A stretch of 64,000 bases of DNA, taken from NCBI RefSeq assembly GCF_040054535.1, contig NC_090796.1:14101501-14165500 (forward strand), read 5' to 3'. Positions within the stretch are counted from its first letter, which is position 1; each line of letters opens with the position of its first letter. This DNA is from Antennarius striatus (taxonomy: Eukaryota > Chordata > Actinopteri > Lophiiformes > Antennariidae). The notes below the pieces were generated by a model. It made no database searches, was not told where the DNA came from, and worked only from the letters and a program-made list of their open reading frames with translations. Positions 35,470-48,989 of this stretch are shown in pieces. Made by a program: the position numbers and the translations under genes.

Positions 35470-38400
35470 GAGTTATGAGTTATGTCTCTGCTTCCCTCAC
35501 ACTTTGCTCTGCGATGGTAAAACGCATTGAATTTGCAGACACAGTCCCTTGAACCCCCCCACCCCACCCCACCCAACAGCATCTTCGATGCTCAGTCAGC
35601 TTTCTGCCGTTGCCTTAAAGCCGTTCAATAAAACCATCGGGAGGAAAAAAAAAAAAGGTTAATAGCGATTACGCTAATGTAATTTGTCCACATCCACATT
35701 AAGACAAATGGCGCCGGGAGGGAAAAACACAACTGCACACATAAACACATCCTCTGCTTGTGGATAAATTCTACCATCCTGAATAACAGGAACTGAGTCG
35801 GAGTGGAGAACCGAGCCAAAAAAACAGGACGGATGAATTAATCCGATTTTCGAGGAAACCGTTGAGCAAAACGTGAGGAGAACATTAATTTCTTTTCAAT
35901 TAGCGACGTGACTGAAAGCGAGGTGTATTTGTTTATCCGAGCAAACAAAGTGGCTCATTGGGTTAAAGTGGGTATAAATGAACAGCTGTCACGGTTATCG
36001 AGAAATAATCTGTTTGGAACCAAAGCCCTCCCGGAGTTGAGTGTAACTGCTGACGTTTTCAGCGGTAGTTGTGTTGTTTGGCTCGGCGTTCTCCGTCTCC
36101 TCAGGATGGAAACGGAGGGTTATTAGGACTCAACACCCAGTTTTCTTATTAATTGTCTGGGTAGATTGCTATGCCATCTGCTGTGGGCCTGTGGTGGTTT
36201 TTTCGTCACTGTTGCTTAGACGTCTTGGTCCGACCAAGTGGGGAGAACGCTCCAATCCAAATAGCGCAAACTGCCCGGGTTCACCATTTTATTTATGTCT
36301 GTCACCCATAATTTAACACTGGCTGGAGCTTTAAAATGTCTTTTAAACGTCGAGTATTTCAGATTGAGTGCAACATCCCAAGATAATTCCGCACTAATTC
36401 CTCCTCTCATCTGCCGTTATGTTGAGAAAACAGGTACATGAGTGATATCCGGAAAAGAAAAACCTCCACGTCTCCCAACAAATGTGGGGGCAGCTGCGGG
36501 ATCGAAGTTAATGGAGAATGTTGTGCTTGGAGGGCAGTGGGACGTATTGGCAGAGCGGCGGGGCCCATGATCGACCGTGGCACCTCACTCTGGGCAACAG
36601 GAGGCGATAATGATTTCCTTGACATTTTCTCTCGTTTGAGTAAATTTGGCTTCAGACACATAGTCTATTCAGGGTTGAAGTACCCTGAGCAGCGACGTTT
36701 CCTCAGCTCACAGAGCAGATACAGTCATCTAAAAGGTCGGGCTTTCCATATTACCAAAGACAATATTTTTTCACTTACCGCTTGTGATTACAAGCCATGC
36801 AGAGTTAGGTTTGACCTTATTCGGCCGGGTCTTGAGGTATCTACAAGTCAGATTCAATAGATGTTGCATTGCGTTAAAGAATCACATTTAATCCACGGAT
36901 GACTCCAAAACCACTATGATAAGTTTTTTTGTCAAACAATTTTATTTGGAGCTACACTAACAGATTAATTCTTCATAAAAAAAACCTCATACATGTTACT
37001 TTTCTATATTCCCATCCATAGATTGTATTGTTCTGGAAAATATGTTTCTGTAACAGCTTCAATTATTATTATTTGTTTTCTTGAATCAAAAACAGATTTG
37101 AAATTACTCTTAAGTTTCACAGAAACGACACGCAAAAGAAAAGGTAATAAATAAAAATGAAAGTTAAAGGGATAGCATTTATATTAAAGTGAAACCACTT
37201 GTACAAACAATGCTGCGGTGTTACGTAAAGGAAAGAGTGAAGCAAATTTCATTCCTCCTTCATGATTTTAAGGGGAATTCCTGCACAGGGAACAACGTGG
37301 ACCGATGGGGCAACTCAGGCCGACTTGCTATCAGCCGTGTAATGAAATCAAGGCCCTATGGGGGCCCATCCAGTTCTAGCGTGTGTCCCTGGAGATCTCA
37401 ATGAGAGGTTAAGCTGCCGTTCCATCCGTCCTCATGGTTCAGGGGGCAAACCAGTAGAGAAATTGGACACTGGCACGCTGCAAGTTTCAGTCTGTTGAAG
37501 GCTCCTGAGAAAAGGACATCCCAGGGTTAAATTCAGGCCAATCCCCCCCTTAATGTTAAACAGTGGCCTTTGATTGCCCCCCATCCATGTGTAGCACACT
37601 GCTAAAGGGGAACCTGACACTGACGTTGTTATTGAAGTGCTGCAGGAGGAGCCGGATCTGATTGGCACAGATCCAGCATCATCTCAGCTCATATAAAAGA
37701 CAGTGGCAGGTGTGTGACAGAGCCGGGTGCTAAAAGACATTCGGGACCCCCCAAAGATGACAGCCTCTTGGCTCATCACGGGATCTCTTATTGGCGGGTC
37801 TGGCTGTTGTTGGGGGATGCCTGAAGAATGTTGAAGCTTCTTGTCTTGAACCGGAGTTTTTTTCCATACGGCATCGGTTCTGTTGTCAACAAGACGTTGC
37901 AGAATTCCTCAGATCGCCCACGCTTTCGGGAAGAAGAAAACTTGATGGGATATTTGGCAGATAGAAAATCACCCCAATGAAAGCCTGTGGATAGTCTTTC
38001 TTTTGAATTTGATGATCGGTCCTGTGATCAAAAGAACCAATCAGATAAAATCCTTTACTTTAATGATTCCGTCTCTCTCTTTGAGAAGATCAGCTAATTG
38101 TAGTTCAGGAAAATCCATAAAAACCTTGTTATAGTAACTCCGTAGGTTGACGGGCTATTAATCTGGTATCTTTGACTCCCGTCAGGCTCAACAGTTCTGA
38201 TCCGATGACTTTCATTCACCAACAAGTTTTACCATCGCTTAATGTCATGATTCCCATATTTGAAATACTCTAACTTAGTTTTTGATTTATTTTTATTACT
38301 CCCATTATAAAGGCAAGGAGTTCCAAGGGGAAGCTAAAGAGGGACACTGGAGACTTCAAGAGGGGGTGGGGGGGTGGTGGTGGTTGAAAAATGAGGGAAA

Positions 38401-38475
38401 TGGATCCTTAAGTCTCCAACTCCACCACAAGTGGCATCATTGTCATCACCTTGTTCTGATTTCATTTCATCTCTC
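35470..38475. other. Intergenic; no gene recognised
   Basis: A TATAAAAG word at 37,692-37,699 has no open frame consistent with a gene start behind it. A 140-codon frame at 36,438-36,860 shows no domain. A G-rich run lies at 38,362-38,380. Confidence 0.5.
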
Positions 38476-38479
38476 GGCG

Positions 38480-38780
38480 CCACCACTGCAGGCAATATCT
38501 GGGTATTGAGTTACAAGAGGCCCACCTCTTTATTATATTCATGGGAACTCAAGGACAGGCGAGTCTTGTGCTGAGATGAGAGGATATTTATATGAATGCT
38601 CATAATGTTATGTTCTCAGTACTCAGGGACATTTAGCGCCCTATCTCCGAATAGCATCAGAGGCTCTCAGCTCCGACAGAGTCATTAATAACGGAAGGGT
38701 TTATGTGTTTCATATTGCCTCCATGCCAGCTGGGACACACATGCCTGATGAGCTTTCCTAGCGTCGTCGAGGATGCAACA
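38480..38780. other. Candidate conserved non-coding element
   Basis: About 300 bp of repeat-free sequence with TAAT/ATTA cores and palindrome-like words, bordered by low-complexity DNA on the left. No coding frame and no RNA fold recognised. Low confidence without alignment. Confidence 0.2.
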
Positions 38781-38789
38781 TTCAATCAC

Positions 38790-41700
38790 CGTGTAAACTC
38801 AGCAGCTACTGCTGGTCCAGAGATTATCACTCTGTCTCCGTAAAGGTCAAGACGACGGCCAGAAGTTAGTCTCAAATGGACAATTTGGTTTCATCTTCTG
38901 GAAAGTCTTATTCAGTTGCAGTGCGATGTCAGTCTTCTCAGATGGAGGAAAGAGACTATATATTCCTGATCATTATTGCTCAGTGTGTTTTAAATTGCTG
39001 TGGAGGATTAATATGGAGATCTGGGCAGGAAGAAGTGAAAGGAGTTGGCGGGTTAGCACGTGGCTAATTATCTAGACCTTACAAAGACCAGAAAGGTAGA
39101 AGGACACAAGAAACTGTCAGTCCTGACGATATCAATATACTAATCAACTTGTTAAATGTAAACCATCAGCATTATAAGCAAATCTCGGCTGACACCCTGC
39201 TTCAAACAGACTTCTCTCGGCATGTAAGGCAACACCTTTTCCCGTCATTCCAACGCCGCTCTCGCAAATCATTTCACAGATTCTCCAGGGCCAAGCAGGA
39301 AGGAGACACGAGATGGCGTTTGATCCAGTGTTTCTCCATCCCTGAGGGTGAGTGATGTGACGAGCTCGGCGTACGTAATCCTGGGTTGTTTTAGTTTGAA
39401 AGCACGCACGAAGCATGTCCATCAATAGACGAGCCGAAATCCCTGAGTTCCAGTCAAAAGTCTCCTCGCTCTGCGTGCGTGGAAATATAAACTCGGATTG
39501 ATGCCGCTAGCGATCGCTCAAAGCGTCCAGTTTTTGTTCTTTATTTGAAAGAGGATCATAAATGTCTTAAGACGTGTTTTTGGAAGCAGTTTCTAAAGTT
39601 TGGAGCCCATTTATTGGATTGACAGCTGGGAGTTAGCATCGCTGGACACACAGTTTACGTCCATCCTGCGCTAAATGGAAGATGTATTGGACAGACTAAG
39701 ACACACTTCCCTCCTTACTACTTATCCAAACAGCATTAGGTATTAGCTACTGCTTCCTTCATATTTATACTGTGGTGGTCTCATTATTCTCCATACAGTT
39801 TCGTTTTGATCAGCATCCAAGCATCTCTCACCCCAACTCTGGAGGGTTATAGGATCACCATCGTTACAAAAGTGTAACGAAAGTTTAAAAGACAAACGGT
39901 AAAGTAGTCCATCTCCGTTTGAATACTAATGAAGAATTAAAGACGTCCAACGTGGATCCGACCAGAACGAAAGCCCCGTAGGTCGGTTTTCCATGCGGCG
40001 CTAGAGCAGCTGCCAGCGTACCCATAGCGACAAGCGCCGCCAAAACCTTCCAAAGGGGCCCGTGTGAGCGCCAGCGGGAGAATGACTCACAATCCATGTA
40101 TCCCAGCATGCTTTGCCACTGTGGTGCCCTTCACCCCCTGACCTGCCGCGGCGGCGGCACGTAGAGATGAAAAGAAGCCACGTGACGCGAGCGGACGCCG
40201 TCCCTCCGGCCTCACGCTGCTCGCCGGCCTTTGGAAACACGCCTCACATGGGGGGGGGGGCAGCTCGGAGGAAACAAGAGTTAACACGATCGGCCCCCGA
40301 ACAGAAGTCGTGTTCTTTTTTCATCACCACGGCAGAGTTGGTGCATATTGATGGCGACACCTGCATTTTTTATGAACGCGCTGTAATGTATTAATTTTAA
40401 TGCCCGTTTTCATTTTCCTCTTCAGCGATGCGGAATATTGAAACCTCGATTCTGTTTTTTTCTGGAAATAAGTCGTCAAAACAAAGTTCGGCACCAGGAG
40501 AAACGCGAGAACACCAATCTGTTACACTTGCACCTTTGTCGTCCAACATTGCCGACGCAGTTTACCCGGTTACATTTACTATGTGGAAAAAAAACAAAAC
40601 AAAACACCCGCCATTTGCGCCGGGAGCCAACAAACTGCCACACCGAGGCCATCATTCCTGCAGTCCCTCTGTATTGTGACTGTAATGGGACTTTAAATCA
40701 GTGCTGTGCACCCTGAGGGTTCATTACAAGGTGACAGCCCATTGTGGCTGGCTCCTCTGTGGTAACAACAAGTGGCAATGGAGGTGGGAATGGAGGGTGG
40801 GTGGGGGCGCAGGCGCTGGAGAAAGTTGGGCAGATGGTTCTAGGAGATGACAATAGTGGCATTTTACAGCGTAACCTCCACCCGGGGTGTGGCGGAGGCT
40901 GCTGCTGGGGGGGCCTTTTTGATGCCTGCTGGGGATGAATGCACGCATGAACATATCTCTAACTGAATCATGACGGATTGAGATGTCTAAACTCTAAAAA
41001 AAACAAAAAAAACCCACATTCCCTTTCAAGGGGGAAGACAGTTCTTTCCTCACGTCTTTGGTCTTAACAATGCCAACATGCACGATTCCTGTTCTTTCAT
41101 CTATAGAAAGCTGGGATGTTTCACAAGATGACGTCTTTATATGCGCGGCTTAAACAAGAGGAGGTAAAAAAAAAAAAGATCACATGAGAAAAATTTCCTC
41201 CCTTGTGAGCATGTGTTCTAACGGAGAGCAGCAAAATAAAAAAAATTTTAAAAAAAAAAACCCAGACGAGTTGTTTTAGGAGGGAGCAGGTGGTTCGTAG
41301 TTCAAAGAGGACAGGGATGAGGTCGTGTTTGCTTTTCTCCGCCATGTGCGCCCCCCCCTCCCTTTCCATCACCACCACCCTTTCTTCACAAAGGGTCTCC
41401 TCCTGCGAGTCCTCCTCCCCGTCCTGCCGACTTCAGAGATGCATTATTATCAGAAAAGTGCTTTTAAATCCGCTCCTGCTCAGCAAACCAGGATGTCTTC
41501 TGCATGCTAATCCTCAGGGATACGGATCCGTCACTCCTCCGTCGTTCTCTCATGCCTGGCGTTCCTCAGACAGCTGGGAAAATAGTCTCCGCATGACAAT
41601 CCCAGGCCACCGTAGCGGCGCTACTCAACCACAGAACACATTACAGTAGTGGGATGGAAGTTAGTGAAGAACAGAACGGGCAGCGATGGACTCAGTCTCC

Positions 41701-42368
41701 AGGTGTTCGACTGGAGTAAATACATCAGTACAAAAAAAATTATAAGAATGCAAAAAAAGAACAAAAAACATATGCAAGTATGTGCTTCAAAAATTGATCG
41801 TATGACCGCCAAGAGTCATTGAAATGAAAATATACAAGCAGATTCTCGTCTTTAATCTCTAAAATGATCAAATATTTAAATCCAACACCTCAATCTGAAA
41901 ATTAAGGTTTATTTAGGTGGATTAAACGGATCAATACTTGACTGAGGAGTTGTGGAAGTACTCAAAAGTAACTCAAAACTGCACTTAGTTGAAGTACTTG
42001 TGTAAAGGGATTGAGCTGCAATGGGTCTTTTTTGCGACATTGTGGGGTTGAAGGTTTTTAGGAGACGCCACAGGTAGGAAGCATCGTTCATGTTGCCAGG
42101 GAACCTCACAGTGATGAGAAGAGAATGAACTATTAATGTAAAAATCATATTTTTTAAATTCATTTATTTCAAAAGTCATTTTATGTTGCCGTAAAAAGGC
42201 CTCTTATTTTGAGGTTTTGGTGCACGTCCTACTGAAGTTTTTCTAAAGGTGGATAATAACCACAACTATTCTTTTAAAAATGTCTAGACAAATACAATCA
42301 ATTCCATCCTGGACAGAAGGCTCACAGTTTCGGCATAGAATTCAAACATTTAATAATTATTTTTGGTT
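38790..42368. other. Intergenic; no gene recognised
   Basis: GC-rich around 39,950-40,300, with a G-run at 40,251-40,260, A-runs near 41,167 and 41,237-41,261, and a C-run at 41,350-41,356. A stretch at 41,930-42,005 with GAAGTACTCAAAAGTAACTC-like words resembles a dispersed fish repeat, but I cannot set its ends. Confidence 0.5.
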
Positions 42369-42370
42369 TA

Positions 42371-42401
42371 ACACACACACTCACACACACACACACACAC
42401 A
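42371..42401. repeat. (CA)n microsatellite
   Basis: CA units with a single TC interruption at 42381-42382. Confidence 0.93.
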
Positions 42402-44120
42402 TTTCCACCTCAAACTTTTGTGTAATCTGATGTACTTTACCTTCAAAAGTTAAGAGGGTGTCGGAGTGGAAATGAAGCCGTGGAAGTTCAAAGTACTAAT
42501 CTCTTCAGGACTTTTAAGAAGTGAGCATCATGGAGACTGAGGCTTATTTTCCTGAGTGCAGAGAGAGAGACGCTGTGGAGAGGAAGAGAGTTGGTGGTGG
42601 TGGTGGGGGGATAAATATAGAGAACAGTGATAAAGAGGTAATCATCTCCACTCAAAGCATATTTTATCCAGTGGAGTTATTTGGAGGATGGAGAGTGAAA
42701 TCCACATAGACGTGTCTCTCCACCCCATATTAACCCGCTCATGATCCTCCCTCCTCTTCATCATCGCCACGTCCCACTGGCCTCAGCTCAGGGGGCCCCA
42801 GTTTGCTCAAACCCACTTTCAACGCTTCGCTGGTTCTCTCTCGCAGCTGACGGATGAAGCGGTGCAGCATGCAACTCAGAAAAGGAAGTTTTTTAATCAA
42901 ACATTTTTAGATGTCATCATTTGTTCTGCTCTAAAAATACTGAAGTGTCATCTAGTGTTTACAGATAGGGGGCAGTGTTCTCAAAGACAAGATGAAGAAC
43001 CAGGAACTGCAATAGAAGCTGATTTAATCAATTAAATCATGTCTAATTTTTTTTCTCACACATATGTATTATTTTGAGATCAAGCTGAAAATAAAGCATC
43101 CAATGAAATTAGACCCAGCAAACAATCCATTCAGATCCTTCTGGGGTGTGTTTTTGTATTTTTGCCTTCTCTTTTTTCCCCCTGCGTAGTTAGCAGACTC
43201 TTCCTCCTGAAGACGAATCTATTTGTCCATTGCATCAAGACAGAAATAGCTCTTAATAATGAAAGATTGATGTGAAGTAAGCTTTTCATTACATGCTGCA
43301 GTAGACAATTAGGTGCCTCCCACCACACAGCCTTTTCCTATTTTGTCCTGTTCTCTTCCTCAGTTCTTTCTCCCTGGTCTCTCTCTCTTTCTCTATTTGT
43401 CTTCTAGGCTGACAAAGTTGCTCGTGTCATTTGCTCGAATTTGTTTTAGTCTTAAGGGATGATGACACAAGATTCTGTTTCGAGCAAAGCTCGTTAAAAT
43501 AAATTAGATTTGTGGTCGTTGGGGACATACTGGACGCGTGAGCTCACGCTCTTTTTGAAGAAAAACTTTTATAAAAGAGAGCTTGGCCTCTTCCAATGGT
43601 GTAATGTTATCACGCATGTTTGTATATTTGTGCATAAGATATCTCAAAAAGATAAACACGGATTTAGGTGTAGTTCTAAGAAAGGGTGGGTCACGGATCG
43701 ATGAACAATTATTCAAATTTTTAGCAAAATTGACTGTAGAATTTGCAAATAATTTCATTTTATGTGAATGAATGTTTTATAGTACTGTATACATTTTAAA
43801 GTGTTTTAGTTGTGGTTTATTCCAGGAACACACACCTGAAAGAGTAGCTTAGCTTAGCTAGCTTAACAACTATCCTGACTTTTAAAAAAAAAATTGCAAA
43901 AAAGAATATTGCAATGATCAACAAAATTTGTCACTGCATGATATTTGTTCATGCAGATTCAATAAATAATATATTTCGTCATGCAGTCACCTGTAAAAGT
44001 GGATCTACGCAACGCTAAGCTGGAAAAACACACCTGAAAAATTTTAAATGCTAGAAGACAAATTATTTTAAAAAATTGCAAAATAAGCTTCCCAATAAAC
44101 ACCAGGTGAGACTCTGTCCA
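42402..44120. other. Intergenic; no gene recognised
   Basis: Contains a short AGGGGGCAGTG word (42,967-42,977) that resembles the core of CTCF sites, and otherwise AT-rich sequence without exons. Confidence 0.5.
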
Positions 44121-44123
44121 CCT

Positions 44124-44534
44124 ACACACACACACACATACACACACACACACACACACACATGCTTACAAACCTTTCACTGTTTAACCCCGTCCACTTC
44201 TCCAGGTGTTCCTATTGAAATCATAGTCCTCACTCCATCAACCCCATCCACCCCCGCTCTGTCCAGGCTGCACTCGTGACAGTACCTGAATGCATTCATA
44301 AACACCGGTGGGGCCGATGTCTCAATGGGTCGCCTATCCCCCCCCCCCCCCCACCACCACCACCACCACCACACTATCATCTTACAGCCTATAATTACGG
44401 CCAATCATCCTGGATCAAGCACGTCTGCGTGAACGGGGCCAACACAACATCTGCTGCCTTGTCCGGCAGGTCTGAGGACTTTTATACTGAAAGGTGAGTT
44501 AATTGTGGTCTAGGACAGGAGGTGTGTGTTTGTG

Positions 44535-44566
<32 letters not shown>
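44124..44566. repeat. Cluster of simple repeats: (CA)n, C-run with (CCA)n, (GT)n
   Basis: Three tracts lie within 450 bp: (AC)n at 44,124-44,162; a C15 run passing into about 7 CCA units at 44,338-44,374; and (GT)n with TTT interruptions at 44,522-44,566. The sequence between them has no recognisable gene. Confidence 0.92.
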
Positions 44567-44639
44567 AGACGTTAACAGGTACCAAAAGCCTATTCAAAAA
44601 CCTTCACACAGGATCCCCCTTCCCCCCACCTGCGTGAAC

Positions 44640-44870
44640 AGGTGCCCCCTGAGGTATTTCTTATCTTTCCTATGCCAGCGCAGAATTCTTATCCGCATCA
44701 GGCGATGCTTAAGGGTATTATTCTAAATCTCCATTGAGCTGTATTTGGAGTGCAATAAAGGAAAAGCTCTGCTGTTTAAAAACCTTGTCAAATTCATTGT
44801 AAAGATTTCTATAAATTACATTCAAGTACTTTAGGAGTTATTAAAACGACCAATCTTACCCCCATCACAA
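44640..44870. other. Candidate conserved non-coding element
   Basis: About 230 bp of high-complexity AT-rich sequence between microsatellites and C-runs, with no coding frame. Suggested only by contrast with its flanks. Confidence 0.18.
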
Positions 44871-44879
44871 AGCGTTTAG

Positions 44880-47800
44880 CAGGAGAACTCCACTCCTACC
44901 CCCGTTTTAATGGGTTTATTTTGGGTTGAGAATGGTGAGAAAGTTTCTCTTTGGACAATCCTCTTGAAGACGAGGGAGGAAGAGCTCCATCACTCCGAGT
45001 GGAAGCTGTGATTGACGGATGCGGAGCCTGTTTTGTGGGCTGCGATACAGACGTTTTGGTTTATCTCAAACGCAAACCACCGAACCACAAGACAACGGCG
45101 GTTTCTGCCAAAAATATCAAAACACCTAACAACCGAATCCGAACAGCATCCTAAAGAGCTCCATGTTTTTGACCACAACACAGCTCCCCCCACCCCCACC
45201 CCCGACTCTTCTTTATTGTTCACTTTATTTTTGCATTTGTCACGTTTGCGGTGATTTGAAAATCCGAGATGGTCTTTGAGGGGAAAACAAAAAAAAAACT
45301 TGCCAAACATGATTTTCCTCTTCCTTACACCCACTTTCTCCAAAGGGAGGAGAGATGATCGGAATCCACAGTAATAAAGATGCCTCGTCTGTCCAAAAAC
45401 AAAAAAAAAATCCACGTTTCTACATCTGCCTACACCCATTCCCGTTCCTTGTCTGCGTAAACAAGTTAATTAGACTCAGAAGCCTGTGGGCTGTGAAACA
45501 TGCCTCGGCCTTACACTACTGGGCCTTTACGGCCATCAATCATTTTATTTATTTTTATTTCACTGGAAAAACCGAGCAAACACACACAAACACACAATAA
45601 AACACACACAAAAAAAAAAAAAAAATCACACCCAAACTCATCTCTCTGCTGAACTTTAGCGGCTGGCAAGCGGCACGAGCTCAGAAAGAAAATGACACTA
45701 TTAGAAACTGAGTTCGACAGCGGCAGCCGAATGCCTTTCTCGCCGCAAGAACGACAAAAGAGCAGGAGCAACTGGGGAGGTCAGGTCCGGAGTTTATACG
45801 GGGTAATCATACAGTCCCCCTAATTGTGGGAAGGCTTAACCGAGATAAATGCCCCCGGGTCATCCTGTCCATCACGTTTATCACGATGTGAGAGGCACCA
45901 GAAAAATCACCACTGGTTCAACAGTTCCTCTAATCACTGCGGATTAATAAAAGCCGGAGCCTCGGTATTTTCTCTCCTTCCAGCCAGGCTTTTTCTTTGA
46001 CTTGATTTAGCTCCGCGGTTGTAAATCATGACAGAATTCATAGTCTGCCACAACGCTAATTAATAACAGTCTCCTCAAAAATCCAAGAACAAACACTCGC
46101 CGAGTCAATCCGCCCCGATAACCGGGATATCTTGTAATTTTATTTTCAAATCCCACCAACATATAAAGAGAGTTAAAACTCAAATCATTCATAAGAGGCT
46201 TTCAACATACAGTATCCAATACAAAACCACTTCCAAGTGCCAAAAACCACATTCGGTTCTCCCTCTCTCCACATATTTTCTAGCGCTTAGCCCACAGGCT
46301 ACATTGTGCTCCATTGAAGCTTCTTCTCAAACATATTTCAGCTAAATAGAGCCGTTTCAAAGTCAAAGCATTTACTTAAGCTGGTAAATGCTTCATTCTT
46401 GTCTCCGTGAGACGGCGGTGGTAAATGTCTACGCTGAGACGGATGACTTGAGATTTTCAGCTACTTGAAGCAACAAAGAGAGAATGATTTATTTGCATTG
46501 AACTTCCTGCAGCATCACGTGGATGTATGTGGAGGAAGAGACGTGTAATTCTTTTCATAATTCCAAGCTGTGTGTTGCAGTACTTTTAATTAAGCCCTTA
46601 CCATTGTATAATAATGGTTCCATTACAGATGCTACTTTTAGATTCCTCAGATGAGTCTTACTTTCCGTTTCTGGATGTTATTTGTTAGATGTTCATCAAG
46701 AGCCTTTTCAAATGATGAAATTTTGCTGGTCCCTAAATGGCAAATATGTTTAAATAATCCAGAAATACATAGTGTCTGACATAATGAAATAGGTTGGTTA
46801 ACACCCCTAAATTTAAAGGCAGTTTGCACCTTTTTTCTTCTTCTCAGCATCAGCTTTCGAGGTTTTCTCGGTTCTGGAGGGGTGACCGGTCGGGGGCGAG
46901 TCCAAGTGGCGCATGGGAGGCCTGCAAAATCATCAAATGTGGGATTTAAAAAAAATTTTTTTTTTTTACTCTGCTCATTTTTACAGAGTTGTAAAGTGTT
47001 ACGGGTTTGGAGAACATCCAGACGGAGAGAAGTTGTTTATTTTTGAAATAATGGAGGAGGGAACATTACATGCACAAAAGAGACAGAAAGGGATGGAAAG
47101 AGAGAGAAAAAAAAAGTGCAGTTGGGAAACCTTTAAATTCGACATAAAACTCAGAGCGGTAAAGGTTTGTTATCAAGCTAATTTTGTGGGAGGTGTAGAG
47201 GCGTAAAGAGGGTGACTACCGACCAGATCCCTCGTCGCCTCTCCTGCTTTTTGTCCGGGCGGCACCCTTTTTTGACCTCATGTTTAGTCTTAGAAGGAGG
47301 TCTTTAAGAGCTTAAGCTGCAATGTAATGAAAATGTTTTGACAACAGCAAAGGGTCAAGTAAAGACCGGCTTCAGGAGACAGCTGAGCCTCCACTTTTGG
47401 GACCGACAACAGGAGGGAGGAAAATGATGGTAATCTGTGCACCCTTGAGACAAAGATATTAGCCTTGAGACTGGTGGATGGACCTGATGATAACCCAGAG
47501 CGCCGCTGAAAGCCTGTTATATCCAGGGTGGTGGCTCTGTCACAGGGAGGGGACGTAACCTAGAGAGGAAGCCGAGCATTTTTTTTAACAGTGGGTTATT
47601 CCTACAAAGAGTGCAAAATCGAGCGTGACATACTATCAAATCCGATACTGTCAAAACAGAGAGAACGTGATCGTGGGGAATTTTAATTAGTTTGGCAACG
47701 CCAGCGATTTAATCTAATAGAAAATACCCAAATGAGGCTAAATTTAAGGATGGTATGCATGCAGCATGTTGTGCATTTGCAGCTGCTTTTCGTCTTTGAC

Positions 47801-48199
47801 GGCATTCATCATAATTCTGTGGCTTGTTTTTTCTTCCACCATATGGTTACTGGCAAGTCGTATGTGACAAAAATGAAGAGTAATGTGCTTTGTTCCTGCT
47901 CCCTTATCCTCGTGCAGAGGCTGCTCCCCCCCCCCCCCCCCAACGCTCATTTCTCTCTTGCCATCTCTCTCTCTCTCTCTCTTTTTATTTTATTTTTTTT
48001 ACTGCCAGATCTCCTCCGAGCCAAACGCACTTCCACAGACTACTAGAAAATCCAAAAAGCACGTTGCCAGGTTGAGAGTTAGCCTCAGCGTTGGACTCCG
48101 GCCTGCTTCTAACCTCTGTTTGGGAGCAGTTGCACCACCCTGTACTTTCTGGTGAGAAGAAACACCACAGGTATGCTGTACACTGGCCAGCCTCCAGCA

Positions 48200-48200
<1 letters not shown>
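44880..48200. other. Intergenic; no gene recognised
   Basis: Simple tracts: A-runs at 45,288-45,298 and 45,610-45,624, a C-run at 47,926-47,941 and a short (CT)n at about 47,965-47,982. No exon recognised. Confidence 0.5.

Positions 48201-48201
<1 letters not shown>

Positions 48202-48233
<32 letters not shown>
48202..48233. repeat. (CA)n microsatellite
   Basis: About 15 uninterrupted CA units. Confidence 0.95.
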
Positions 48234-48236
<3 letters not shown>

Positions 48237-48662
48237 AATTGAACTTGCATCAATGCTGAAGAACATGAGTGAAACTCACCTTCACCTTTCATAAATAACA
48301 GTTGCATTCCAGCTCTTTTTATAATGGAAAATTGATTGCGTGCTATTAAATCGCAATTTTCGAGCTGATGCATAAGAATGACTGGAGCCGATACTTGTCA
48401 AGTATCAGGACAAAGTTAATAACAAGGCACCACGTCTATTTACAACTTCACATTGTTATTTCTATCATTAAAACTGAATCAGCTCCTTTGGAATGTTGCT
48501 GACTTTCCTCATAAAATTCCCACGTCATCAAACACATCTCTAATTATTCCTGCAACTCGTTCGTGCTCTTTCACGCCATGAATCACCTTTACAGTGATGT
48601 TTACTCCCGGTTGATGCCTTCCAGCCCGCAACTACAAAATTTCATGATATAGCGACAAACTA

Positions 48663-48986
48663 CAGTTTGCTACTCGCAGTAAATGCGTTCCAGGAACCAA
48701 ACGTGATTAACGAATTCCGCGATAGAGCCACGAACTATTTATTTTATTATTTACGGTAATTTAAACGCTTATGAACCCTCTCCATACTGATGTTAAACCA
48801 TCTTCTATCTGTATTACCTTTTCCCACACTCTTATTGACTGTTTAAAGCACTTTTGTGTCTCACGGAAGTGCGCTGCGTTCCGAGAGCCAATAGAATGCG
48901 CGTATGGTATCACGTGACTACCTACCAAAAATCTGCGATGAAGTGAAGCCTCGTGTGTCGATGCGCGAATGCCCGAGGGATTACTG
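48663..48986. mobile_element. Miniature TA-flanked DNA transposon (pogo/Tigger-like), 324 bp
   Basis: It starts TA-CAGTTTGCTACTCGC and ends CGAGGGATTACTG-TA, so it has CAG/CTG tips with a TA duplication. Both ends carry words such as TGCGTTCCAGGAACC and CTGCGATGAAGTGAAGC, seen in dispersed vertebrate repeats of the Tigger type. There is no transposase frame. The terminal inverted repeat is short and imperfect. Confidence 0.7.
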
Positions 48987-48989
48987 TAA

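Noticed and set aside
36438..36860. 140-codon plus-strand open frame
   Set aside because: No domain, no conserved motif and no neighbouring exons.
37692..37699. TATAAAAG as a promoter
   Set aside because: No open reading frame or exon behind it; the word is expected by chance in 64 kb.
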